The notes beneath the pieces were generated by a model. That model was not told where the DNA came from and did not search any database. It was given only the letters and a program-made list of their open reading frames with translations. Positions 15,535-21,897 of a DNA stretch of 31,560 nucleotides are shown one piece after another; positions within the stretch are counted from its first letter, which is position 1; every line of letters begins with the position of its first letter. The position numbers and the translations under genes were made by a program. This DNA comes from Synechococcaceae bacterium WB8_1B_136. Its GTDB lineage: Bacteria; Cyanobacteriota; Cyanobacteriia; PCC-6307; Cyanobiaceae. The stretch spans positions 1-31,560 of the forward strand of contig RGNC01000004.1 in the NCBI GenBank assembly GCA_010029175.1, read 5' to 3'.

Positions 15535-16740
15535 TCACCCAGCTGCGGAGAGGTCCAACGGCGCTGCACGGAAGGGCAAGTCGGCATTGATGGCATCGAT
15601 CTCCGCCAGCTGCTGGGCATTGGCCTCCGGCAGCCAGCGCCGCACGATCGCATCAAACCGGGGATGGCACCAGCGGTGCAGGCTGGCGTGGGGCCGGGCG
15701 ATGAAGCCGCGCCGGCGCTTGTGACTGCCGCCGGCACCGGGATCGAAATCCCGGATGCCGCGCTCAATCGCCCAGGCGATCGGGGCGTAGTAACACACCT
15801 CGAAGTGCAGGTTCTCGATCTCCTCATCGCTGCCCCAGTAGCGGCCCCACAGCTGCTGATCGGTCTGCACGCACAGCGACATGGCCACCGGATCCAGCGG
15901 ATCGCCCCGGTGGGCGCTGAACAACACCAGATGGCGGCGCAGATCTGGGTCGGCCCCCAACTGCTCGAAGAACGCCTCACTCAGATATTTGCTGCCCCAT
16001 GGGCCCCAGCGCGCGCAGTGCTGCTCGTAAAACCCGTGCATGCGCCGCAGCAGGGCCCCGGGGATGGCCTCCCCCACCACCGGCGTGACGGTTAGCCCGG
16101 CCTCGGCCACCGCCCGCCGCTCCCGCTTGATGTTGCGGCGCTGGTTGGCGTTGAAGCTGGCCAGGTAGTCGTCGAAGTGGCGGTAGCCGTGGTTGCTCCA
16201 CAGGCTCTGCTGGTTCAGCCAGGTGGCGCACCCTGCCGCCTCGGCCAGGGGCTGCCAGGTGGGATCCACGTAGAGGAAGTTGCAGCTGAGGATCTGCTGC
16301 TCGGCGCAGAATTCGTCGATCAACTGCAGCAGCAGCGCTGTGAGGGCCTGGGCGTCTTCGCCGGGGGCGGTGTGGAAGCGGTAGCCCACGATCGGGCTCA
16401 CCGGGCTCATGCCCAGCAGCTTGGGGTAGTAGCGCAGCCCCAGCTGACCGGCAAGCTGGGCGAAGGCCTGATCAAACACGAACTCGCCATAGCTGTGGCC
16501 CTTCAGGTAGAGGGGGGCCACGGCGATCAGTGTCTCGCCGCGCCAGAGGGCCAGATGAAGCGGCTGCCAGCCCTGGCGGGGCGCCACACTGCCGGAGCGC
16601 TCCAGGGCCACCAGCCAGCGCCAGGAGTAGAAGGGAAGGGCCGAGTGTGCCGTGAGGGCCTGCCATTGCGCCTCAGGAATCTCTGCCATCGCGCCATGCC
16701 AGCGGGCGGTGAGCTCGGCCATGGCCACGGGAGCGCCCAT
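15535..16740 (-). CDS. FemAB/GNAT-like acyltransferase (DUF482, peptidogalycan biosynthesis family)
   Basis: A 401-residue soluble protein of the PF04339/DUF482 group, a GNAT-fold family related to FemAB aminoacyltransferases. Supporting features are LPFYSWRWLVALE near the N-terminus, the conserved GHSYGEFVFDQAFA, NQRRNIKRERRAV in the middle, and PHASLHRWCHPRFD near the C-terminus. Members are annotated loosely as peptidoglycan-bridge or lysine N-acyltransferase-like, with no defined substrate. The ATG at 16740 is used. A GTG one codon upstream (16743) is equally possible. The start codon lies 6 bp from the start codon of a divergent small secreted protein gene, leaving no room for a normal promoter between them. 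Confidence 0.8.
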   Translation of the reverse strand: MGAPVAMAELTARWHGAMAEIPEAQWQALTAHSALPFYSWRWLVALERSGSVAPRQGWQPLHLALWRGETLIAVAPLYLKGHSYGEFVFDQAFAQLAGQLGLRYYPKLLGMSPVSPIVGYRFHTAPGEDAQALTALLLQLIDEFCAEQQILSCNFLYVDPTWQPLAEAAGCATWLNQQSLWSNHGYRHFDDYLASFNANQRRNIKRERRAVAEAGLTVTPVVGEAIPGALLRRMHGFYEQHCARWGPWGSKYLSEAFFEQLGADPDLRRHLVLFSAHRGDPLDPVAMSLCVQTDQQLWGRYWGSDEEIENLHFEVCYYAPIAWAIERGIRDFDPGAGGSHKRRRGFIARPHASLHRWCHPRFDAIVRRWLPEANAQQLAEIDAINADLPFRAAPLDLSAAG

Positions 16741-16746
16741 CACACG

Positions 16747-17112
16747 GTGTTGGCCACGCTAGGGGTGGCGCTGGCCGGGCTGCTGGCCCCCCTGCTGGGG
16801 CTGATGCGGCCCCAGCTGGAACAGCGGCTGAGCGAGGCCTGCACCGGCTGGGCCAGCGGAGGCGACCAGGTCCTGGCCCAGCAGCTGCAACAGCCCTGCC
16901 GGGAGCTGGCCCGCCCGGCCAGCCAGTGCCTGATCGAGGAAACCGAACGCAGTGGCCGCAGCCTCGGCGTGGTGAGCGAGCTCCTGGCCGGGCGCTTCGG
17001 CGACGCCAGCGAAGTGGTGGTGAAACGGTGCGCCACCAGGCTGCTGGGGCTGCCGCAAACCAGCCTGGACAACGTGTCCCTGCGGCAACTGGTCGACCGC
17101 TTCAAGCGATAG
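16747..17112 (+). CDS. Small putative secreted protein, unrecognised
   Basis: A 121-residue protein from a GTG at 16747. It has a hydrophobic N-terminal segment (LATLGVALAGLLAPLLGL) that could be a signal peptide or anchor, then a hydrophilic helical part with four cysteines (EACTG, QPCRE, SQCLI, KRCAT). I do not recognise the family. Codon use is strongly G/C-ending with an amphipathic, protein-like pattern, and no better gene exists on the other strand, so it is judged real. The frame is open upstream (an ATG at 16696), but that extension is unlike a signal peptide and lies antisense to the FemAB-like gene. The four cysteines could be substrates of the periplasmic disulfide system. The 3' end overlaps the convergent RibD-like gene by 11 bp. 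Confidence 0.6.
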   Translation: MLATLGVALAGLLAPLLGLMRPQLEQRLSEACTGWASGGDQVLAQQLQQPCRELARPASQCLIEETERSGRSLGVVSELLAGRFGDASEVVVKRCATRLLGLPQTSLDNVSLRQLVDRFKR

Positions 17113-17788
17113 CTGCCGGGCCTCGGCCGCCGGCGCAGCGGCGGTAACGCAGCAGCAGCTCATCCCCCTCCAGCCGGCGCTGCTCCTGCAGGCTCCAGTG
17201 GGAGGCCTGCAGCACCGCGGCGGCCGGCAACCAGCTGTGGCCACCCCCCAGCAGTTGGGGGCAGAGGGTGAGCTGCAACTCCTCAACCAGGTCGTGCTCC
17301 AGCAGGCTGGCGGCCAGTTGGGCTCCGCCCAGCACCACCAGGCGATGCAGGCCCGCCGCCGCCAGAGTTTCCAGGGCACTGGCCCAGCTGGCGAGGGGCC
17401 AGGCAACGTCGAAGCCTGCTGGCGGGGCACCTCCCACCAGGGCCTGGGGCGGGGCCAACAGCCCCCGCTGGAGGGGCTGCTGGAAAAAGCGCAGATCGGG
17501 GTCGAACCGGCTGCCGCGGCTCACCACCAGGGCCAGCGGCTGCGGCGGGCGCCCCCGCTGCTGACGCTGCTCCAGCAGATCGGCCGCATGGATCTGGCAG
17601 GTGCTGCCGTGCAGGCGCAACGTGCGGGCTCCGATCAAACAGCCGTCGGCCCATGCCAGGGCCTCCTCCAACACCCGCCGATCCCCGGGGCCACCCAGTT
17701 GAGCAGCCCCCCCTGCGGCCGGTGCGAGCCGTCCATCCAGGCTCACCGCCAGCACCAGGCGCAGCAGGGGGGGCTCCGCAGCGGCCAA
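17102..17788 (-). CDS. RibD C-terminal/dihydrofolate-reductase-like reductase
   Basis: A 228-residue protein with the fold of the RibD C-terminal domain, an NADPH-dependent pyrimidine reductase related to dihydrofolate reductase. LRLVLAVSLDGRLA at the start, WADGCLIGARTLRL, and LVVLGGAQLAASLLEHDLVEELQLTLCPQLLGGG match the nucleotide- and substrate-binding pattern. The N-terminal deaminase domain of full RibD is absent, so it is either the reductase half of riboflavin synthesis encoded separately or a related pterin/pyrimidine reductase. The start appears to be TTG at 17788, 4 bp after the stop of the tandem PTPS gene, which indicates an operon. Pairing with a pterin enzyme favours a pterin or riboflavin role, but this is inferred. 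Confidence 0.75.
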   Translation of the reverse strand: MAAAEPPLLRLVLAVSLDGRLAPAAGGAAQLGGPGDRRVLEEALAWADGCLIGARTLRLHGSTCQIHAADLLEQRQQRGRPPQPLALVVSRGSRFDPDLRFFQQPLQRGLLAPPQALVGGAPPAGFDVAWPLASWASALETLAAAGLHRLVVLGGAQLAASLLEHDLVEELQLTLCPQLLGGGHSWLPAAAVLQASHWSLQEQRRLEGDELLLRYRRCAGGRGPAAIA

Positions 17789-17792
17789 GGGC

Positions 17793-18749
17793 TCAGCCAG
17801 CCGCCAGCGCTTCGAGGGCCAGGGGCTTCATCCCCAGCTGGGGCACCTCCGCGAACACCTCGGCGGCATTGTTGGGGCTCTCCTGCAGGCGCACCTTGTG
17901 CAGGCTGGCGCCGGTGGCGGCAATGGGCGCGCTGAGCAGGTCAGCAATGTGCAACGCGATGTTCTCCGCCGTGGGCACGGTGGTGGCGAAGTGTTCCACG
18001 TCCTTGTTGAGGAAGGTGTGATCGAACGGTTCCACCACCAGATCGTCCACCAGCCCCTGCAGCACCGCCAGGTCGCACACCATGCCGGTGCGGGCATCGA
18101 TCGGGCCCCGCACCGTCACATCCAGCAGATAGTTGTGGCCATGGCCGTGGGGCCGGGCGCACTTGCCGTAAATGGCATCGTTCTCCTGCTGACTCAGCTC
18201 CGGCCGGGCCAGGCGGTGGGCAGCAGCGAAGTGGGTGCGGATGGTGAGGAAGGCTTCCATGGCATCGCCGATCACATCGGCCCAGAGGGTGTCGGTTTCG
18301 TAGAGGCGCAGGCCCATCAACGGCAGCTGGGGCGCCAGGCGCTTCCAGATGGCGTGCACCAGGGCCTCGGTGGTGGGCAGCATCCCCTCGGGGCGGCTGA
18401 GGTCGAACTCCGGCCAGACCTCATTCAGGCAGAGGAAATCGAGCTGACCGGTGACCTGCTCGCGAATCGCGTGCTTCACCTCCGAGAGGTTGAGCACCAT
18501 GCCATCGGCGTCGAGGCCTCCACCCATGGCCACGATCAGTTCGTAGTTGTGGCCGTGGCCCGGGGCGATCGTGCAGGAGCCGAAACGGCTCTGGTTCGCC
18601 TCGGCGCTGAGCTCGGGCAACCAGTAGCGATGGCTGGCGCTGAAGCACGCCCGGCGGGTGATCACACAGGGCCGGCCCTGGCCGTGGGATCGAGTGGAGG
18701 CGGCGGGCACCGGGCTCGCCGGGGGCGCCGCCATCACAGGCGGAGTCAT
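17793..18749 (-). CDS. Tandem two-domain 6-pyruvoyl-tetrahydropterin synthase/QueD-like protein
   Basis: A 318-residue protein made of two consecutive PTPS/QueD domains (about 29-160 and 168-305). Single-domain members convert dihydroneopterin triphosphate to 6-pyruvoyl- or 6-carboxy-tetrahydropterin, for biopterin or queuosine synthesis. Each half has zinc histidines (H40, H65, H67; H178, H203, H205), a catalytic-type Cys (C59; C197) and a Glu (E151; E290). The C-terminal half also has the Asp-His pair (D243-H244 in PFDHTFLN). In the N-terminal half the equivalent is D104-F105 (QLDFLCLN), so the catalytic His is missing. This arrangement appears shared by marine Synechococcus homologs as I recall them. 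The ATG at 18749 is 47 bp from the divergent aroK start. Confidence 0.88.
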   Translation of the reverse strand: MTPPVMAAPPASPVPAASTRSHGQGRPCVITRRACFSASHRYWLPELSAEANQSRFGSCTIAPGHGHNYELIVAMGGGLDADGMVLNLSEVKHAIREQVTGQLDFLCLNEVWPEFDLSRPEGMLPTTEALVHAIWKRLAPQLPLMGLRLYETDTLWADVIGDAMEAFLTIRTHFAAAHRLARPELSQQENDAIYGKCARPHGHGHNYLLDVTVRGPIDARTGMVCDLAVLQGLVDDLVVEPFDHTFLNKDVEHFATTVPTAENIALHIADLLSAPIAATGASLHKVRLQESPNNAAEVFAEVPQLGMKPLALEALAAG

Positions 18750-18796
18750 GACAGCGCAAGTGGTGAGGCAGCATCCTAGGAACGCCCCTCTCTGCG

Positions 18797-19450
18797 ATGT
18801 CGGAGTCCAGCACCAGCCGCCCCGGTGGCAGTCCCTCGGCCCAGGCCCTGCGCCGGCGCCTGGAGGGCCTGAACCTCTACCTGGTAGGGATGATGGGCAG
18901 CGGCAAGAGCACCGCCGGGCGGCACCTGGCCGAGGCCCTCGGCTACCGCTTCGTGGATGCCGACACCACCCTGGAGCAGGCCGCTGGCCGCTCGATCCCG
19001 GAACTTTTCGCCAGCGATGGTGAGGCCGGTTTTCGCGAGCTGGAGGCGGCGGTGCTGAATCAGATCGCCTCCTGGCACTCCCTGGTGGTGGCCACCGGTG
19101 GCGGCGTGGTGACACGGCCCCAGAACTGGGGGCAGCTGCGCCAGGGGGTGGTGATCTGGCTGGATGCCCCGGAGGAGTTGCTGCTGCAGCGCCTGGCCGC
19201 CGACCCCACGCCCCGGCCCCTGATGGCCAGCGCTGAACCCCGCGAGCTGCTGGCCCGGCTGCTGGCGGAGCGCCGCCCCCTCTATGCCCAGGCCGACCTG
19301 CAGATCCTTCAGGACGGCCGCGGCCCGGAGGCGGTGGCCCAACAGGTGCTCGAGGCCCTGCCGGGGATCCTCAAGCAGCGCAGCCAACCGCCCCTGGGCC
19401 AGTTGCAGGTGGTGAACGAGGCTGGCGAGGTGGGCAGCTCCATCAACTGA
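18797..19450 (+). CDS. aroK: Shikimate kinase AroK
   Basis: Shikimate kinase phosphorylates shikimate at the 3-position in the chorismate pathway for aromatic amino acids, quinones and folate. The 217-residue protein has the P-loop GMMGSGKST at 31-39, the substrate-binding VDADTTLE (aspartates 54 and 56), FRELE, the glycine-rich ATGGGVV, and the lid region PTPRPL with a later ERRPLY. The family is usually about 170-190 residues. Here there are extra residues at the N-terminus (about 25) and C-terminus (about 20). Whether the first ATG or a later codon is used is uncertain. The gene is monocistronic, converging on CRR7. Confidence 0.95.
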   Translation: MSESSTSRPGGSPSAQALRRRLEGLNLYLVGMMGSGKSTAGRHLAEALGYRFVDADTTLEQAAGRSIPELFASDGEAGFRELEAAVLNQIASWHSLVVATGGGVVTRPQNWGQLRQGVVIWLDAPEELLLQRLAADPTPRPLMASAEPRELLARLLAERRPLYAQADLQILQDGRGPEAVAQQVLEALPGILKQRSQPPLGQLQVVNEAGEVGSSIN

Positions 19451-19458
19451 GCCGGTCC

Positions 19459-19477
19459 AGGCCCTCGGCCTCTGGTT
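19459..19477. terminator. Weak hairpin between convergent aroK and CRR7 genes
   Basis: AGGCC (19459-19463) and GGCCT (19467-19471) form a short GC stem with a CTC loop, extendable by CCAG/CTGG pairing with a bulge. It lies in the 44-bp gap between the two convergent stops. There is no T-run, so the terminator role is uncertain. Confidence 0.25.
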
Positions 19478-19494
19478 CACCCTCAACCTGGGGT

Positions 19495-19758
19495 TCAACG
19501 GGCTGGTGGCTCCAGCCGCACGGCGAACCACTGCACGGTGCGCCCCGGCTCCAGTTCCAGCTCACAGGCCGTTTCCAACAGCCGCTGGGCCCGGGCACGG
19601 CCAGGCGGCAGGTCGGCAAGATCAGCCGGCACCGCCTCCAGGCATCCGAGCTGCTGCTCCAGCCACTGGAGGGTTTCGGCGGCCGTCAACAGACGCTCCG
19701 CCGCTGCCGGCTCCAGCACCACGTAGTGATCGAGCTCGCGGATCAGGGGATCGGACAT
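19495..19758 (-). CDS. CRR7-family protein (chlororespiratory reduction 7)
   Basis: An 87-residue soluble protein. The pattern DPLIRELDHYVVLEP at the N-terminus, followed by a helical region (AETLQWLEQQLG), and the C-terminal QRLLETACELELEPGR then VQWFAVRLE, matches the CRR7 family (PF12095). In Arabidopsis CRR7 is needed for assembly of the chloroplast NDH-1 complex, and cyanobacterial homologs are conserved but less studied. The ATG at 19758 starts the recognisable family. A long frame upstream on this strand is an antisense shadow of the following gene. The divergent neighbour starts 54 bp away at 19813. Confidence 0.78.
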   Translation of the reverse strand: MSDPLIRELDHYVVLEPAAAERLLTAAETLQWLEQQLGCLEAVPADLADLPPGRARAQRLLETACELELEPGRTVQWFAVRLEPPAR

Positions 19759-19812
19759 CTGCCGGCCGGGCCACGCCAGGATCTCGGCAGCCTGCCATGG
19801 GAGATCCTCCGC

Positions 19813-20460
19813 GTGCCTCAGCTGCTGCTGGTGTTGATGCTGGTGCTGAGCCCCCTGGAGGAACGCCTGGCCAGCTGGCCCGCCTGGAGCCTGCCGGCCC
19901 CCCTGGCCCGTCCAGGGCAGGCCGACCTGATCTACCCCAACTGGTTCGAGGGGCGCTGGATGGTGCGCAGCCACGACCGCAGTGGCGAGCAGCCCGACCT
20001 GGAGTATCCGGTGCGCTTCGTGGCCAACGGCCAGGGCCAGGTGGTGGGCGATCGCGCCTTCAATGCCGCCTCCATCGGCCATGCCCTGCTGGGGGAGCAG
20101 CTGCTGGCGGTGCGCAACGATCCCCGCAACCCGAACCGCCAGCTGGCGGAGCTGGCTGGCGATCAGCGGCTGGAATCCACGGTGGTGGGGCGCCGCAGCG
20201 CCGTGGCTGAGGAGCGGTTCACCGCCGATGAGCTGGCGCTGCAGGTGCTGCATGGCCCCGGTGATCCGCGGGTGAGTCGTGTGGAAACCCTGAGCGACTA
20301 CCGGCGCATCGGCCCTGATCGGATCGAGGCGGAGCAGCGGCAGGCCAGCTACGGCTCCCCGGCGCAGGGCCTGCGGGCGGAGGCCCGCAGCAGCTGGCAC
20401 AGCTCGCTGGTGCTGGAGCGGCTGGGCCCGCCGCAGTGGACCCCGCCGCCGGATCCCTAG
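19813..20460 (+). CDS. Putative exported cyanobacterial protein (DUF6816-like)
   Basis: From the GTG at 19813 this is a 215-residue protein with an N-terminal hydrophobic segment (PQLLLVLMLVLSPLEERLA) likely to be a signal peptide. It is followed by a hydrophilic domain with YPNWFEGRWMVRS, YPVRFVANGQGQVVGDRAFNA and SDYRRIGPDRIEAEQRQASY. I think this is the DUF6816 family of cyanobacteria and chloroplasts, some of which are thylakoid-lumenal, but recognition is moderate and function is unknown. GGGAG about 9 bp upstream supports the GTG over an ATG at 19726, which would overlap the CRR7 gene head to head. The stop TAG interlocks with the stop of the convergent GST gene in the palindrome CTAG. 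Confidence 0.62.
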   Translation: MPQLLLVLMLVLSPLEERLASWPAWSLPAPLARPGQADLIYPNWFEGRWMVRSHDRSGEQPDLEYPVRFVANGQGQVVGDRAFNAASIGHALLGEQLLAVRNDPRNPNRQLAELAGDQRLESTVVGRRSAVAEERFTADELALQVLHGPGDPRVSRVETLSDYRRIGPDRIEAEQRQASYGSPAQGLRAEARSSWHSSLVLERLGPPQWTPPPDP

Positions 20461-21167
20461 CTGCGGCCCACCTCGGCAGTGATGCGATCACGCCACTGGA
20501 ACAGCGGCGCCAACTGGGGATCGTCGGCCAGGCCAGCCACACCGCGGCCCGCCAGGGGAGCTCCGGCCGAGGCGGGGAACAGCAGCAGCGAGAGCTGCGC
20601 CGCCACCGCCAGATCGGCCAGGGAGAGCTGATCGCCCACCAGATAGGGGCGGTCGGTCAGCAGCAGCGTGAGCTGCTCCAGGTTGCGGCGCAGCTGCTGC
20701 AGCCCCCCGTGGTCGATCACCTGGCCCACACCGGCCAGCACACCACTGGGGAGGGCCCCCACCAGGGAACGCAGGGCGGCCGGGGTGGCATCCGGCAACA
20801 GACCAGAGCGCAGCACTGGATCAGCGGCGGCGGCCTGCACCAGGGCCAGGCGGGCGCCGGCGGCCAGGGCGGTGTCGGCCCAGTCCTCCAGCAGCAGCAC
20901 CCGGGCCCGCTCCTGCGGATCGGCGGGCAGCAGTGGAGGTTCCGGCTGGGTCCGCTCCAGATGGGCCGCAATCGTGGAGGAGTCGGCCAGCACCTCAGCG
21001 CCATCCACCAGCACCGGCACCTGCCGCTGCCCCGAGAGGCGGAACAGCTCCACCTGGCCCAGGCCAGGCGTGACTTCGACAGTGGTGTACGGCAGCCGCT
21101 TGGCGGCCAGCACCAGGCGCACCTTCTCGCAGAAGGCGGAGTGGCGGAACTGGTGGAGCTCCAGCAT
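20457..21167 (-). CDS. Glutathione S-transferase family protein
   Basis: A 236-residue soluble protein with an N-terminal thioredoxin-fold GST domain (ELHQFRHSAFCEKVRLVLAAKRLPY, VPVLVDGAEVLADSSTIAAHLE) and an all-helical C-terminal domain containing PYLVGDQLSLADLAVAAQLS, the classical GST fold signature. The N-terminal SAFCEK places a Cys where omega/beta-type GSTs have the catalytic residue. GSTs conjugate or reduce electrophiles with glutathione. The substrate is unknown. The ATG at 21167 is used, since the one-codon-earlier TTG is less likely. It is divergent from DUF751 across 59 bp and ends in a shared CTAG with the convergent gene. Confidence 0.9.
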   Translation of the reverse strand: MLELHQFRHSAFCEKVRLVLAAKRLPYTTVEVTPGLGQVELFRLSGQRQVPVLVDGAEVLADSSTIAAHLERTQPEPPLLPADPQERARVLLLEDWADTALAAGARLALVQAAAADPVLRSGLLPDATPAALRSLVGALPSGVLAGVGQVIDHGGLQQLRRNLEQLTLLLTDRPYLVGDQLSLADLAVAAQLSLLLFPASAGAPLAGRGVAGLADDPQLAPLFQWRDRITAEVGRS

Positions 21168-21226
21168 CAACGGCGGCCCTTTGCCGGCAGAGTAGCCAGC
21201 AGATCGCTGCCGCCGCTTCAGCTCCC

Positions 21227-21433
21227 ATGCGGGACTTCTTCCTCAATGTGACGCGCTACCCGCGCTACCTGATCGCCTTCGGCCTCGGGGTGGCCAATTC
21301 GGTGTTGGAGCCCCTGGCCCAGCGGCGCAGCAACCCGGTCACGGCAGTGGCCCTGATCGGCGCCCTGGTGAGCGGCATGCTGAGCCTGGGGCTGATCCTG
21401 CGTGCCATGGTGAGCCCAACAGCGATCGCATAG
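21227..21433 (+). CDS. DUF751-family small membrane protein
   Basis: A 68-residue protein with two predicted membrane segments: RYLIAFGLGVANSVLEPL and AVALIGALVSGMLSLGLIL. The start MRDFFLNVTRYPRY and the NPVTAVALIG segment match the cyanobacterial/plastid DUF751 (Ycf33-like) family. Its function is unknown. The stop is 2 bp before the rbfA start, so the two are in one operon. A HIP1 palindrome (GCGATCGC, 21422-21429) forms its last codons. Confidence 0.82.
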   Translation: MRDFFLNVTRYPRYLIAFGLGVANSVLEPLAQRRSNPVTAVALIGALVSGMLSLGLILRAMVSPTAIA

Positions 21434-21435
21434 GG

Positions 21436-21897
21436 ATGGCCCAGGGCAGGCGCGTGGAGCGGGTGGCGGCCCTGATCCGCCGGGAGATCAGCGAGCTGCT
21501 GGTGAACGGCATCAAGGACGAGCGGGTCAGCCTCGGCGTGGTGAGCGTCACCAGTGTGGAGGTGGCCGGGGATCTGCAGCACTGCAAGATCTTCGTGAGC
21601 GTGTACGGCAGCCCCGAGGTGCAGCAGCAGGCCCTGGCGGGCCTGCGCTCCGCGGCCAACTTCGTGAAGGGCGAACTGAGCCGGCGGCTGAACATGCGCC
21701 GCACCCCCGAGGTGGTGTTTCACCTCGATCGCGGCATCGAGAAGGGCACCTCGGTGCTGGGGCTGCTGAACAAGCTGGAGGAACAGCGCCAGGAGCGGGG
21801 CGAGATCCCGGAGGGCACCGGATTGCTAGACCCTCTGCCCGATGAACAGTCCGGCGAGGCCGATGGCGATGGTGGCGCCGGTGGCGATGGCGACTGA
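21436..21897 (+). CDS. rbfA: 30S ribosome-binding factor A
   Basis: RbfA binds the 30S subunit during late 16S rRNA processing and is needed for growth in the cold. The 153-residue protein has a KH-type fold with RRVERVAALIRREISELL, VSVTSVEVAGDLQHCKIFVSVYG and LNMRRTPEVVFHLD in order, as in family members. A poorly conserved acidic, Gly-rich tail of about 20 residues (EQSGEADGDGGAGG) extends past the conserved domain. The start is immediately after DUF751 (2-bp gap). Its 3' end overlaps the GH3 gene by 11 bp (or 56 bp with the earliest GH3 ATG), so translational coupling is likely. Confidence 0.94.
   Translation: MAQGRRVERVAALIRREISELLVNGIKDERVSLGVVSVTSVEVAGDLQHCKIFVSVYGSPEVQQQALAGLRSAANFVKGELSRRLNMRRTPEVVFHLDRGIEKGTSVLGLLNKLEEQRQERGEIPEGTGLLDPLPDEQSGEADGDGGAGGDGD

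Noticed and set aside
16177..16746. N-terminal part of the plus-strand frame ending at 17112
   Set aside because: It is antisense to the FemAB-like gene. Only the part from about 16747 looks like a real protein with a signal segment.
18750..19115. N-terminal extension of the tandem PTPS frame
   Set aside because: It covers aroK in antisense and has no conserved motif. The family begins near the ATG at 18749.
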